Part shown: positions 1 through 12,477 of the stretch, one piece after another
How the letters are laid out: every line of letters begins with the position of its first letter
How positions within the stretch are numbered: position 1 is the first letter of the stretch
Origin: Triatoma infestans
Taxonomy: Eukaryota; Arthropoda; Insecta; Hemiptera; Reduviidae
NCBI GenBank assembly: GCA_011037195.1
Contig: JAAEAF010000679.1
Span: 186,001-250,000 of the forward strand
Reading direction: 5' to 3'
Length of the DNA: 64,000 nt
The notes under the pieces: model-generated
What the model was told of the DNA's origin: nothing
What the model saw: only the letters and a program-made list of their open reading frames with translations
Database searches by the model: none
Position numbers and translations under genes: made by a program

Positions 1-880
1 TGGGGACGCTAATCCCATGATAAGTTGTCCATTCATCATCAACGAAGAATATCAGCATTGGAGTTGATCATGTTGTTAGAATCCTACGAGGAAATATATT
101 ATATGTGAACAGGAAAATATCCTCTTTATAGATTAATAGTCCCCCACCGAAAGTCAAGTAAGTAAATAGTAAAGAAAATAACTCACTATACTAAATATGA
201 ACAGAAATAATGGTCACTTTCAACAATTTTATTGACTGCTTTTCAAATCTATATTTTTTTTACAAAATGAAGAAAGAAATGTTTTAGATGATCATAGAAC
301 TTACAACATACGAAAAAAGAAAAAGGTGACCCTGAAAAATATAAAGAACAAATTTTTGTTAGTTAATAATTCTGTATATTATTCAATTCATCTTTTTCAA
401 GATTTCAAATTCCTTTTGATACATGTCATTACATTAAATTTTGCGTAACTAATATTGATGGAGTTTACATTACTAGAATTATAGATGAAAATTGAATATA
501 AAAAGATGCATGCAAAGCCACGCTTTTGACATTGAAATATAACTTAACGCACACTAACCAGTATGCCAGTGTAAAATCATTCAGATTTTATTAATTACAT
601 CCTTTTTATAAACAACTTTTCCAATCTGAAAATCTACCGTGAAACATGTTTCGATTTTCTATTACTACAGTTATTATAGATATTCTTTCAAAAGTTTAGT
701 CATCACCATAGGATCTGACAGTCAGTTATCTGTCAAAATTCGTCAATCGGACGTACCACTTTATTAAATGTTTTTTTCTCTTTTGCACGTTTTGAGATAT
801 CTGAGTCAGGCATACTGATTAGTATGTGTGTGTGTGTTATATTCAAAGTTCATACTTGAAATTTTGTTTATACTCTACCA
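1..880. other. AT-rich intergenic stretch, nothing recognised
   Basis: No coding frame of any length, RNA gene or recognisable element was found. It holds short homopolymer runs and one short (TG)n run near 825. It ends where a copy of the dispersed repeat family starts. Confidence 0.5.
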
Positions 881-884
881 GATG

Positions 885-1500
885 ACTTGACAATAAGGTT
901 TTGGATAAAAATCTTTACTTTATTGAACGGATTATTCAGTTTTTTGCAATTTTCTTTCAAACGGTTCCAACAATTTTCTTTAAACTTGTTACGCCAACTA
1001 CTCATATCAAGAGCTACAACTTCTATTTGAAAATTCATTTACGGGGGGGGTTATGGTATAGGGGTGAGTTTATGCTTTCCTCTAAAGTGCTAGTTCCATT
1101 TATTATACGATTCTATTATCCATAAAATATTATTCAGAATTAAATATGTTGCCAATATGCAAAGTTTGAAGAAAATCGGATGACCGGAAGTGCGTTTTTA
1201 TTGCTCAGTTTACTGCAATTTTCTCCTTAAAAGTCCAATCAGTTTTGTTTGAAACTTTTTCCGAGAAAATTTATTGAAGGAAGTTTTGGAGGAGGATTGT
1301 GGTTATTGCATCCCTCTAAGGAAAATCCCTCTAAGTTTTTTTAAGTTTTGATTCGCCTGGTGATATTACATTGAAGAAAGCTTAATATTTAGTAAAAATT
1401 TAAGTTTGGATAAAAATTGTCTGCCATACCTTTGTCTGTAAACTGCAGTAAGAGAAAGATGTGCGAGTGTTTCATACCAGATCCCACCCCCCACACAACT
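885..1500 (+). repeat. Dispersed repeat family, + copy
   Basis: Member of an unnamed repeat family seen many times here. Diagnostic blocks in order are a 'cgattttctttaaactt' block, a 'cttttatttgaaa' block, a run of G followed by 'gctttcctctaaagt', a 'gtttgaagaaaatcgg' block with 'accggaagtgcg', and a closing block ending 'gagtgtttcataccaga'. Short reading frames inside it are chance products. Confidence 0.8.
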
Positions 1501-1689
1501 TTTTACTTTTATTTGAATTTTTTTTCCGATGAAATTAATTTAGCAGGTTCTGGGAAAGTCTGGAAATTAACTCAGCAGGTTCTGGGAAAGGCCGGAGACG
1601 CATTAAGCGTCCTTCTGGAATGCCAATTATTATTAAAGAGTTACGTTCTACCAGCTGGTAGCTGGTCAGTAGTGTGAGAATCGCAGTAA

Positions 1690-2340
1690 TTTTTTTCATC
1701 AGATTTATTTTATCTTTAACGAAATAGCGCAATATAATAAAACTAGTTCTGCTTAGTCAGCAATTGGTAAATTTATCTTAGAATGCGTAAGGAAAAGTTT
1801 AACCAAATTTTATTCATTTATCCAATGCGAATTTTTAGTTAATTGAGATTACCTCATTTGATTTTTTTATTGCTTTGTTTTTTTTTTAATTTCTTTGAAT
1901 TATTTAAAAAAAATCGTAAAAAATATATATAATATAAAATTGTTTAATTTATTTTTGACCTTGACTCTTCAACTTTTATAGATTCTTTTCCTTATTATGT
2001 TATCTAATTTCTGGGAAATCAGTTTCAATTAATAATAATATTTTGTTGAACAATACATTCGATATTGAAAGGAGTATCTTCATTGTTTTTGAATTTCTGA
2101 AAGTTTTATTTAAGTAGTAAAAATCAGTGACACAGCAAGAGTAGAGGAGCCGAAGTAGCGTTGCCTCGAGCACCAGTCTTGGGAGGGAAAACACTTTTTT
2201 GCGTTTATTTCAGAAACAAAATAGTGTGCCCCCGGCACCACTAAACATGTTTAGTGTACAGTAAACAAGGTAACATTTACTGACATGAAACACTCGCACA
2301 AGGTTTCCCTTATTTCTGTTATTGCAGTTCACATTGATTT
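1690..2340. other. Unannotated AT-rich stretch
   Basis: No gene seen. The short minus-strand open frame at 2000-2194 has no family signature or splice context. Confidence 0.4.
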
Positions 2341-2359
2341 TTTACTGTAACAAACTGAA

Positions 2360-2490
2360 TGTGTTGGGATGTCCTATGCAGATGATGCTGCTATCCTGTC
2401 TCTCACATGATCCCGTAATAGGCCTAGAAACCTGCAACCCACCTCTCGTCCCTAGACAAATAGATCATTAAACTTAATGGAAACAAGTGC
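2360..2490 (+). pseudogene. LINE reverse transcriptase fragment (YADD block)
   Basis: A short + strand stretch translates to the catalytic palm motif SYADDAAILS followed by residues typical of the downstream jockey-clade region (a leucine-rich LQ block, then a KLN-like stretch near 2470). It is broken by stops and has no flanking LINE sequence in phase. This is a small dead fragment of the same clade as the larger elements further right. Confidence 0.6.
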
Positions 2491-2493
2491 AAA

Positions 2494-3600
2494 ACATTTT
2501 ATTTATTTATTTATTCACCTGTACATATTATATATACAAAAGGTATGTCAAGGCGTCTATTCTATGATGACAACAAACAAAACTAAACATTTAAAGATTA
2601 ACAAACTTACAATAAGAGAAACTTGATTAATGACCTATTTAACAAAATAACATCAGTAATGAAACATACACTGAGTCAATTCACTTGGAAATGTTCAACA
2701 CTCCACTTATGCTCTGTGAACTCATTCATATTATAAAAACAGTTTCTTATCAATAACGAATTCTTTTTTTTTTTAAATTTATTTAGCTCCAGTCGCGTAT
2801 CGCCTCCGGAATGCTATTGCAAATTTTCTTCGACATAGTGCCGGGAGTTTGATTGGATCTCTCCAGTCTCTTAAAAGATATGTCAAGATTTTAATTATTT
2901 CTGGTGCCGTATGGGTCTAACATCTCTCTGATTTGTTTGTTTTTTTGTTACTTTTTGTTTCAATGTATGCGTAAAAACAAAAACAAGATAATCACTTTAA
3001 GTTTCTGAAACAATGGCTTACATGAGTCGCGAGATCGCTTTTTCTTCATCACTCTAACAGCTTTTTTTTTGGAGCTTGAAAATTATAGCAGCATCAGATG
3101 AAGCACCCCATAGTTCAATCCCATAGGTCATCCTGGAAGGGAAAAGCCCGAAATAGGCTAAACTCAATCATAGACAACTCTTCTCTCAGTTTTCGCAGCA
3201 AGTAAATAGTTTGAGCCGACCGACCACTCAAGCTAACAATATTCTCTCCAAATAAGTTTACTGTTCGACGTTGATCTTGAACAGTAACATTGATCTTGTG
3301 AGTTAGACTAAATACTTTATTTTTCGTTTTCTCCTCGTTCAAGATTAATTCATTTCGTCTAACCAAATTTCTAAAAGTAAAATATTTTGGTTGGCCATCT
3401 TCGTTGACTCAGTCACTTCATCGTTCGCAACCAGAGTCGTGTCATCAGCGTACAGAATACTTTTTCCAGGAAAAATTGTCCTACGTTTTTTATAAAAATT
3501 AGGAAAAAAAGTGGTCCAAGGACAGAACCTTGAGGAACTCCACGTCTTAGTTCTTTTAGTTCTGAACTCTGATTGTTATTGTAGTGGAGGAAGTAAATGA
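2494..3600 (-). mobile_element. Non-LTR retrotransposon, 3' half of RT ORF, decayed, minus strand
   Basis: Read on the minus strand from 3600 down to 2494, pieces of one reverse transcriptase appear in order. First comes an ELRRGVPQGSVLGP block near 3560-3520, then a YADD-type block with LVAND near 3440, a YGIELWGASSDAA block near 3110-3060, and an RDSCKPLF block near 3030. The catalytic aspartates sit in a frame interrupted by several stops and frameshifts, so it is dead. The minus-strand 3' end merges with ATTT-rich sequence near 2500, as expected of a 5'-truncated LINE insertion. Clade is not certain; the motifs fit jockey/CR1-like elements. Confidence 0.75.
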
Positions 3601-4080
3601 AAATATATTTTATTTGAGAAATTCATTATTTGAAGGATATTTGAACGTTGTGTGGCAAAAAGGTAAAAATGCAGATACAGGACCAGATCAGAAGAGAGGT
3701 CACAGAAGTTAGTCAGCTTTGTCTTGTGCCCCTACTTGCAATCATACAAAGGGGAGGATTTGAACTACCAAGAGAAAGCATTCTTTCAAGAGAGACTAAA
3801 TTCTGCACTCAACCATACCAGTCTAAATTTTCTACCAGTATTATTCAAGGAGTCAACATCAGTGCCAGTTATAAGTTAAAACATTAGAGTTCAAATCAAT
3901 CTAGCTAGTTTCTGTATGGTTATAAGCATATTATTGTGATTATAAAATATTTAAATTCATTTAGAGATAATATATTTATTTCAAAACAGTGGTGATCTCT
4001 TGCTTATTTCTAATACTTCTCTGTCTTTAAAACATACACACACACACAAGCACAAAGACGCTCGTGCTACAATAGTACCT
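3600..4080. other. Unassigned stretch with one 79-codon open frame
   Basis: A + frame at 3648-3887 encodes 79 residues. It has no signal peptide, no repeats and no recognisable motif, and its base composition is slightly less AT-rich than the surroundings. It may be a relic of an element; I cannot support it as a gene. A short (CA)n run lies near 4030. Confidence 0.3.
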
Positions 4081-4149
4081 TTAATGCCGCGTTGTTTAAA
4101 CTTTTGAAGCAGCAATCCAAGTGAGACCATTACCTTCACTCTACGTTGC

Positions 4150-4800
4150 ATAACTCTTCTCCCAATCTACTACAACCTTATTCCCTTGTCAGTGGCCAAC
4201 GTTGCCCGCTATCTTAGGCTTTACTTAGACCGAAGACTTACTTGAATACTGAATACACGACCTAAAAGAATAAAACTAAACAGACGCTTTCGACAATTTA
4301 GAAGACTACTGGCCAACAAACCTCTCTACAGCCAAAAAAGCCTAATTTATACATCTATTTAAAGTCTATCTGGGCGTATGGGATAGAACTATGAGGTTCG
4401 ATCAAACGCTCAAATCTCTAAAGAATCCAATCTCTCGAGAATCCTCCGTATCATTGTAAACGCTCCTTTTTACGTCTCCATCCGAACTACGTAATATACC
4501 TGTCATTGCTAGAGTTGTCCAACCTGTTACAGGAAATTCCATATTAACCTACAGTCACAATCAAATCCTCTAGTTCAACACCTGTCTTCCTGTACTATTC
4601 CTCATAACCCTCCTAGACGTCTTAAAAGACAATGGCTTTGTGATCTCCTCTCAAGTGAAGAGAGCGAATCATGATTTTGTGTTATTTTGGAGTGTTACCG
4701 CTGGATAGCTTCTCCAATCATATTTTTATATTCTTTTGTAATCATTGTTACTTACAGCGCTGCCGTGCTGATTGTGGCATAAATAAATAAAGAGAGAGAG
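4150..4800 (+). mobile_element. Jockey-clade LINE, 3' fragment with tail
   Basis: The stretch matches, by eye, the 3' end of the element remnants at 57650-58511 and 60720-61560. It shares the RT thumb and C-terminal region (a 'gtctatctgggcgtatggga' block, then 'ccgtatcattgtaaacgctc', then 'tacgtctc') and the 3' UTR with 'accgctggatagcttctcc'. It ends in an AATAAATAAA-GAGA tail at about 4783-4802. Stops in all frames make it non-functional. Confidence 0.75.
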
Positions 4801-4804
4801 AGGA

Positions 4805-5340
4805 AATAAAGGTAAAGTCGCCATTCCGGTTAACCCATTTTCTTTAAACTTAAAATTTAACAACACTTTCAGTGTGTATTATAGTATATAGATGGCAGAA
4901 CCATACTTGATACTGTAGTAGATATATACTTGAGAGGAAAGCCTAAGCTACCGTTCCCCCAGAAACCTCCACAAAATTTTCCCCAAAAAATGTTTCAAAT
5001 TCAAGTGATAGATATTTGTGTGTGTAGATAGTAAACGAAGATTAAAGAAAACCATTTTAGCCGTTTTCAAGAAGCTCACGAAAAACTAAAAAAAAGAAAA
5101 GAAAACGAAAGTTGCACTTCGGATTGATGGATTTTGACAGAAAATTTCGTGTCAGATATTGCGGTAATGCATGAAGTTTGAGCTTCGTGAGATTTTTCAT
5201 TTTTGAAATAATTTGATCCACACATATGTACATACTGATCATTTGCTAAAAACATTTTCGTATTTAGAGGACCTCAAAATATGTATTTTCGGTGAAATCA
5301 GAATCGAAAATCGGACATGATCGCTATTATAAACAAAATG
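4805..5340 (-). repeat. Dispersed repeat family, minus copy
   Basis: Inverse-orientation copy carrying the family blocks in reverse order: 'ttccggttaacccattttc', a glycine-free 'cccccagaaacctcc' block, 'tcaagtgatagatatttgtg', 'ttgatggattttgac', and the closing 'tattttcggtgaaatcaga'. No coding content. Confidence 0.8.
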
Positions 5341-5619
5341 ATAGAAATCGATTAATATTTCTGATATACTGAATTTTCTTTTGTGTGTATATCATAACCA
5401 TTCATTTATGTAAATGGAGTCTTTTAACATGAGTAAGATTGCTGAAATCGTAAAGAAAATATACAGTTCATCTTGAGAAATTCCAGCAACGATCAGATAT
5501 TATACAGATCAGAGAAGATATCAGGTATTATTTATTAATTTATTACCTAAATAAAAACTGGAAGTCCCAAGACAAAAACCCTTTCAAAAAAGTAAATATT
5601 ACATATTATAATCAGGCAT

Positions 5620-7275
5620 TAAAGATTGGGTTTTGGAACATGGCTTCGGAACTCTCTTCAATTTGTGTGCTGCGGAGATAAAGTACTTGTTGGGTTAAAT
5701 ATTATTTGTTTAATGGAAACCTGGCTTCATTCTGAACTGACAGCTGTACCTTCTGTTCTTCAAGATTTCACCTGCTAATGGTCAAAGGCAGTGAAAATCT
5801 AATGTGCGAAAAGCGAGTGTAGGCTTGGCTGTATTTATAAAGAAATGTGTGAAGTGTGAAGTGACGTCGGCCAGTGTCTAATGAAGATGGATCTGTCTCT
5901 CCAATCTGTAAATATTTTGATAATGTTACTGATTTATTTTTATCCTACTTAAAAGACTAACTAGCTCCTACTTAAACTTAACAAAGCTGCTGGGATGGAT
6001 ATGGTACCCAATGAGTGTCTAAAGATGCTGGAGCAGGGAGCCTGCTTGGGAACATTGTTTACTGCATTTATTAAATAAAATATGGTGTAATGAGGATATT
6101 CCTTCTACTTGGGCTAAAATAAAACTTAAATTATTATTTAAATCAGGTAATAAGTTAGATCCAGATAACTGTAGAGGTATTTCGATTTTTAACACTGTTC
6201 CAGAAGAGCAAATGGGACTTCGGAACGGACGAGATTCTACGGACGCAATATTTACACTTAGCTCAGTTATTAACATGCAGTTACATCACCAAAACAGCAA
6301 AGTTTGTGCTATATTTGTCGATTTTAAGAAAGCATTCGACTCCTTTTGTCATATTTTATGGCATAAATTGTTTAAATTGGCGTAAGTGTAAAATATATTA
6401 GATGTATATACGCGTCGGTGGTTATATCCAAAATGACAACTTTTCTAATGAAATTCCTGTTACAGCCGGGGTTTTGCTGGGAAAAATTCCTTCCTCTTTC
6501 ATTTTCAATTGATTCATTTCCCATTTAATAGATTACTTCAAAGCCTAAGAAGCAAAAGGTTTAAATTTTTACAATAATAGAGATCTGATATTACAGTTAT
6601 ATGCAGACGATATAGTTATATCGGCATACTCATGTGCTGACGCCCAATCAAAATTAGAAATATTAGGGAAAGAATTAAATAATTTATCAGTTAAAGTCAA
6701 AAAAATCTAAAATAGTCCCATTTCATAAAGGTCGTTTGAACAAAAAATTATACTTTTAACAATAATAGTTTGGATTGCAAAAAATCATATTCACGTATCT
6801 AGGTGTTACTATGTTTTCGTCTGGAAAATTTACGCGAACCTTAAAAAGGGGAGTTGTAGACAATTCTGCGGTTCTAGAAATTCTGAAACGTTGTAAATCG
6901 GGTTGTTGGACGACCAAGGTGCAGTTATATAATTCCATGTCCGAAAGTTTTGCTCTGTATTTGTCAGAGGTATATGGTGTTTAGAGACGATAGAACGGAG
7001 TTAATTCAATTTTCTAAAAACACTTGTTGAGATGTTTATTTATTTTTTATTATTTTTTGTTGTTGTTCAGTTATATTTTGTTTTGATTTACACATACTAG
7101 TTTGCTTTTGCTTCGTATGAAGATTTTATAATTACCTAAATTTCATTTATTCTTCTAGCTAAATTATTATAATGTAATCTGCATAATCTTATTTTATTGT
7201 ATTTTTTGTTTGTTAAAGTCCAAAGTTATGGCTATAGGATGTATAACTTATGAGTCAAATAAGTATATTCTATTC
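5620..7275 (+). mobile_element. Non-LTR retrotransposon, decayed EN and RT
   Basis: Ordered pieces of a LINE ORF2 lie on the + strand. An endonuclease start (GFWNMAS near 5630, then a METWLHSEL block near 5715-5740) is followed by RT fragments: AAGMDMVPNECLKML near 5990, a STWAKIKLKLLFKSGNKLD block near 6105, then FVDFKKAFDS near 6320, QLYADDIVIS near 6595 and YLGVTMFSSG near 6797. Many stops and frameshifts, and missing EN and RT segments, show it is long dead. A 3' UTR-like AT-rich tail continues to about 7275. The 3' portion of what looks like the same family is at 11165-12140. Confidence 0.75.
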
Positions 7276-7279
7276 TAAT

Positions 7280-8010
7280 TTATTATATATATATAAAGGA
7301 ATTAAAGATAGCCTTCGTAATAATTGCATAATACTGTAATGCCAATTATACATATTTTAACGATACTCAGATTTTATCGCAAAATCTTTGATAGAGAAAA
7401 ATATAGATTAAACAATTATAACAAGGAAAACAAAGCTAATATTTTTGCAGTATAGATGATGTGCATTAACCACGTGTTTATCATTGTCGTGTATGACATT
7501 TTGAACTAGCCGAATCATAAATATTTTCCTGTTTTTATTTGACTATAATTATAAACCGGCCTGTCCAGTTGGAAATAAATTTCTGAAGATGTTTATGAGA
7601 TTTAAGTTAACGAAAAAAAAGAACTAAAAAATGTGCGTTCTTTAATTTTTTTTTGCTGAATATGACATGATCGAGAAAGTACAATTTTTTACGCAGTAGA
7701 TTGCCTGTTAATAGATAATTTGTTAAATCTCAGACTGTAAAGATTAATAATAAAAATTAGGACATGGTTGTTTAACAGTGGCGCTGCATTACATACAATT
7801 GTGTAATCAAATAAAAAGGAGACCTTTTCGCTTTATATCATTGTACCTTGATACTTAATTACAATGCATACAGCTAAAACTATTTTGACTGGAACTATTT
7901 CTAATTAAAATATCAATTTGAAATGGACCATAAATTTTTTGCCAAACAATTATTTATCGAATTCTGTTTTCCAATCAATAAAACATTTTAAATTAATGAT
8001 TATTATTGTT
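7280..8010. other. AT-rich sequence upstream of the 8015 exon, probable intron
   Basis: No gene, RNA or named element is visible. It ends in a pyrimidine-containing stretch and the acceptor 'ttattattgttacag' that precedes the coding exon at 8015, so at least its right part is probably intron. Confidence 0.35.
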
Positions 8011-8014
8011 ACAG

Positions 8015-8195
8015 GCACGGTAAGCAGGTCAGCATTGCTGCGAATTATATGAAAAATTGTACATTTGAAGCCGTTCCACTAAACATTGTAACAAAAAGTG
8101 ACTGCCCCGTACAGTTTTACAAGACCGTTGACCTCTGTCCTCCAACAACGCTTGCCCAGATCTTCTTGAACGTTTGTCCTCAGACAAAAAGTTAA
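8015..8195 (+). CDS. Putative 3'-terminal coding exon of an unrecognised Cys-rich, probably secreted protein
   Basis: After the acceptor 'attattgttacag' ending at 8014, an open frame (one leading base, then codons from 8016) runs 59 codons to TAA at 8193-8195. It begins HGKQVSIAANYMKNCTFEAV and contains DCPVQFYKTVDLCPP and QIFLNVCP, with four cysteines at a spacing that looks like a disulphide-bonded extracellular domain. It is too short and lacks an ATG, so ATG-based gene finding would miss it. Base composition is clearly less AT-rich than both flanks, and the frame is closed immediately upstream of the acceptor. The preceding exons were not found; they may lie upstream in the repeat-filled region or off the left edge. 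I do not recognise the family. Alternatives are a processed fragment or chance, but composition plus the splice site argue for a real exon. Confidence 0.55.
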
Positions 8196-8199
8196 ATAT

Positions 8200-8740
8200 G
8201 GCTTTCTCTCAATGTTAATATTCAGCCACCCGGTTGAGAAATTTCTCTTCAAAATGGTAATTTTTACATTAAATTTAATTACCGTTTATATTGTAAAACT
8301 GGGGATATGGTATATTGAATAGAAATTATTGTACTTGTGAGGGAATACTTTACCTATTATTCTTTTTTACTTTCTCTTACAGTTGTCGGAGAAATTATTT
8401 TGATCAAATTGGACTTCCACCGGAAATGGCAAAAATGCCATTGAAGATATTCTTTAAACTTTGCTATAAATTGATTACTGGGGGCACTATAATGTTTAAG
8501 CTTTTATGAAAGTGCCATTGCAGTGCAATTTACTGTTCTGCTAACTATTAATTAGTATTATGGCCTATTAAATAGATGCATTACTAGAATTCCAACTTTG
8601 AAGAAATATCACTTAAACGGAAGTCCTTAAAAACTAGTATTTATAATCCGCATCACCTATAGTTTTAGTGAAAGTTCTAAGTTTCAAGAACATTTTCTAT
8701 TTAAAATTGTAATAATTATAGTTGGACAAAGAGGTGAGAG
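8200..8740. other. Putative 3' flank of the 8015 exon
   Basis: No gene seen. The strand may carry the 3' UTR of the exon ending at 8195; no convincing AATAAA is close by. The short frame at 8315-8509 has no support. Confidence 0.3.
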
Positions 8741-8759
8741 TGTGTGACATCAGATTTTT

Positions 8760-8832
8760 ACTTTCTTTTATTATTGAGTTTTCTTCGGAAATATTTGATG
8801 TCTCTTGAGTAAGAAAAAACTGTTTTTAATGA

Positions 8833-8880
<48 letters not shown>

Positions 8881-9205
8881 AAACAAAATAGCTCAATATC
8901 GAAAAGTCGCAGAAGCTCAAACTAGGAATTCTGTTCGGTACTTCCACAGCATCTGACACCAAGATTTCCAAAATCCATCAACCAGAAGTGCAACTATATT
9001 GAATTTATTTTTCTTTTCTGGATTTTCGTGAAAACGGTTCCAAAGATTTTCTATTTCTAACTTCATAATAATATCTACTTTCATAAATAACTAACATTTT
9101 TATTTGTAACGTTTTACTGGGAAATGGATTTTTGTGGGGTTTCTGGGGGTTACAGTAACGTTAAGGTTTCTTCTAAAGTACTATTTCAGTATATGGTTCT
9201 ACCAG
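8760..9205 (+). repeat. Dispersed repeat family, + copy with (GT)n(GA)n
   Basis: Contains the family blocks 'aaaagtcgcagaagctcaaa', 'aatccatcaaccagaagtgc', 'cgtgaaaacggttcc', a G-rich 'ggggtttctgggggttaca' block and 'tcttctaaagtacta'. A (TG)n run of about 30 bases followed by (AG)n lies at 8834-8880, where other copies carry only a short TG run. Confidence 0.8.
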
Positions 9206-9560
9206 TTATCTGTATATATAAAAATTCAGCATCCGTATGTTTGTGGCCGCAAAACTCGAAAAGTAGTCGATGGATTGACTTGAAATTTTTACACAACGTT
9301 GCATTTCTATATAAGAATGTTTGTATGTACTTTGTACGCCGAAGCGTTCGCGAGAAATTCCGAGCGTTTCGCGAGTGTGGCAGAAATAGACAGACGAAGA
9401 CGTGTTGCGATGGTCGCGCGCTCTCTGAACCTCTTTCTCAACTACTTATACTAGCCAAGGTAGTAATATAGACAAAAATCTCAATGTTATTTGAATAGAT
9501 TAAAACAACAAAAATACCAGATAGAAGGGTCATGGTTGCTCCCGCAGCGGAGCAATATTC
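9205..9560 (+). repeat. Widespread insect repeat, possibly Helitron-like
   Basis: The block 'gtggccgcaaaactcgaaaa' with 'tcgatggattgacttgaaat', a GC-rich centre, and a close at 'gctcccgcagcggagcaata' resembles a repeat class I associate with non-autonomous Helitron-type sequences in insect genomes. I see no transposase. The open frame at 9124-9471 runs across this and the preceding repeat and is not a gene. Confidence 0.45.
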
Positions 9561-9944
9561 TAGGTGAGTAGGTCAATGAATGATTGTCATTATCTGTATC
9601 GCCGTTGAAACGCAATATAAATACGAAGAAAGTGAGGTTAAACACTATCGTTATCTTTGCGGATCATGTGTGTATGTGTGAATGCAATTATGTGAAACAC
9701 GCGCACGACTTTCCCTTGCTGTACTTATAAAATTGACAGATATTCTTCAAAATTTGGGAAATTTTTACTCAGTTTCCCTGCATAATAATATAAAGTTGGT
9801 GGGGCGGGTGCGATAGATGTAGCTAATTCAAGGCAAGTAGAAGTTGAAGTATTTACATAGTAGTCCAGAAAACGCAGCAGTTATATTGAATAAACCCGAA
9901 TAAATTATGAAATCAAATGTGTCAGATTCCATAGAATCTTCTGA

Positions 9945-10520
9945 AATGATTCAAATAAAAGTAATACGTTTGTATCTGTGCAATTACAATTCCAAGTTTA
10001 AAGAAAATCATTTTAGTCGTTTTCCAGAAAATTCCAAAAAACTAAAAAAAAAACTATTCTGTAAAATCGCATTTCCGGTTAAACAATTTACTTCATATTT
10101 GGAATTCTATCATCGCTGCTAAGGGTACAGGTGGAAACATACATTGCACTGAAGTGATACTTTAGAGAAAGCTTAACTTTGCTAGAAACTTCTAAAAATA
10201 AATTTTCCAAGAAAAATGCTTCACATTAAAGTGGAGTTATTTATGGGTGTATAAAGTAGAAAAAGAAAATCGCACTTCCGGTTGATGGATGGATTGTGAC
10301 CAAAACTTTATTTCCAGATGCAATACCTAACATCATTGAGATTTTTCATTTTTGTCATATTTTGTACCAATGCACATAACAGACTACTTGGTTCAGAAAT
10401 ATTTTTTTGCGTACTTTGGGCACCTCAGAAAAACAACAACAACATGTATTTCTGGTGAAAACTGAATTTTTCGAAATTTGGGACACGACCACGTCACTTC
10501 CTCTTAAAACGAAACATCAC
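9945..10520 (-). repeat. Dispersed repeat family, minus copy
   Basis: Reverse-oriented blocks include 'gaaaatcattttagtcgttt', 'atcgcatttccggttaaa', 'agaaaatcgcacttccggtt' and 'gtatttctggtgaaaactga'. The order and spacing match the other minus copies at 4805, 13960 and 47590. A partial + copy follows at 10560-10700. Confidence 0.8.
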
Positions 10521-11164
10521 AGGAAGCCTCCAGCCTAGTATACTTTTTATAACTCCTTTGGATCCGACCAGGTAGGTTTCGATCAAAATCTGTTCAACCG
10601 GAAGTGTGACTTTTTCCAGTTTCTTTTTCTTGATTTTAAAGTTTTCAAATTTTGTTTTCGGGAATATTTGATTTTCCTGAAGGCTTTGGAGGACTACTTG
10701 GACTTCTTTCTACTGTTACGTTCTAACTGCGATTATAATTCAGAGGAAATTTTAAAATGTTATATAAACACGAAGTTTAAAGGAAATCAGTCAACAGGAA
10801 ATTGCGAGTTTTCCTTAAGCTAATACTCTTTCATTTTTTAATTTGAAAACATTTTTCCTAGAAAAATTTATTTTTGCGGAGTTCTAAGAAAGAGAGACGT
10901 TAGGCTTCTTTTCAAAATTTCCTTTTTGGTAAATTGTACAACCTGGAGGGAGATAAAAGAACTAGATATTTAGTAAAAATTGCGACTTTTCAGAAAAAGT
11001 TTTATTACCAGATTTTTCATACTCGTGTAAGAAGTAGTTTTCTATGAATTTATTAGTTCGCGCCTCAATGATGTGTCCAGGAGACTCTTTTATGTAGTGC
11101 CGAGTTTTAGGCATGTTGTTATATAGATCGAGTGGAAGCTGTTTCAAACTCGTTTTGGTTAGGC

Positions 11165-12140
11165 TAGACTAAGGATGCCATCATGTAAAAGAAGGGTATT
11201 CAGAGCAATGTTGAATTGGTGGGCGAAGCTGTTGGCAATAATGATTGATGACAGACTTCCCAAGATTTGTTTTAAAAGGCTAATGGAAACTGATTTACCA
11301 TTCTCTTATAATTGGGCTCTTCAACTAAGATACTTGTTAGTTGTCGTAGAAGTGAACATTTTTGGACAGATCATAACTTGAATTCTGCAAAATGTAATCT
11401 CAATAATTTAGTTGAAGATTAAAAAAATCATGGCTTATCCCTGGTAAATCATTGCTCAACTCTAAATTTAATATTTTCTACCGAGAGATAAGTGCCCAGG
11501 GTGATTTGGAGGACTATATTCAGTTTAGAGTGAACTCTAGGAAAATTAAATTTATTAGCCAAAACCGCCTAGCTTCCAATAATTGATTCCCTTAGATTTT
11601 TCGTGGGAGGTAAATTTTATAAAATAGATGCAGGAAGTATTTGTCTGTTATGCAAGAAAGTGCCAGAAACGTTGGAACATATTGTGTGGCTTTGTTTTGC
11701 GCTCGCTAATATTAGAAAATTAGTTACTGATTATTAGAGATTAGAGATATTTTTGAACTACTCGAATATCATATCATATCTGCCATTCTCTATATCAAGA
11801 TTTGATTAAACAATAACTATTAATTTCTTTTTGTCTCTTTTTTTAATTTGGTTCGGATGTTTAATTTACTTTATTTGTGTTCTTATTGTGATTAACATTT
11901 TTTTTATTTTACTGATTTTAAAATTTCATATTAAAATAGTGTCATTTCTTTTTACTTTTTTAATTGTTCTCTTATAATGTAACTAAAGTTCGAATTTTCG
12001 TTTTTGTATTATCTGTTTACACCTCACGTGATAAGTTTGTTGACTCCATTGCTGGATTGTAGTTTACTGTATTCATAAAATATTATTTATTTTGTTTTGC
12101 TCACGAAGACTCGATTTGTAAAAACAAATGTTTATACACA
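11165..12140 (+). mobile_element. Non-LTR retrotransposon, 3' end of ORF2 and UTR
   Basis: A + frame at 11175-11381 encodes the C-terminal region after the RT (RRVFRAMLNWWAKLL, then DDRLPKICFKRLMETDLPF and NWALQLRYLL). In a shifted frame at about 11590-11730 follows GGKFYKIDAGSICLLCKK and then TLEHIVWLC. Together these form the C-terminal CCHC-type zinc knuckle that many LINE ORF2 proteins carry. An AT-rich 3' UTR similar to 7020-7275 continues to about 12140. It is 5'-truncated and dead; same family as 5620-7275. Confidence 0.7.
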
Positions 12141-12477
12141 TAAAATATATTATCGATCTATTGTCTGTTAGTACGCGCTAAATTTTTAGCGCTCTTCTGC
12201 TTCTGCCTTTCTGTGGTGTCCTTGAATATATAGATCTGTTTATTTCTCCGGGGGGCCTTAAAATATGTATGTCCGGTAAAAATTTAATTTTGAAAATTTA
12301 TTACGACTGTAAAATAAGTTCTCTTAAGCAAGTGAGACAAATAATTGTGTAGATATTAAACTGTATTTGGATAAAAAGAAATCTTTAAAACGGATTGTTT
12401 CACATCCGTTTCTTCCATTTCCCCTACAACCAGCTAAATAGGTAGTAGTCTCCCCCACTCTAACACTGTCAGCAGGA

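Noticed and set aside
3648..3887. 79-codon + frame as a small gene
   Set aside because: No signal peptide, no motif and no splice context, lying next to LINE debris.
9124..9471. 115-codon + frame
   Set aside because: It spans the junction of two repeat families, with no motif or splice support.
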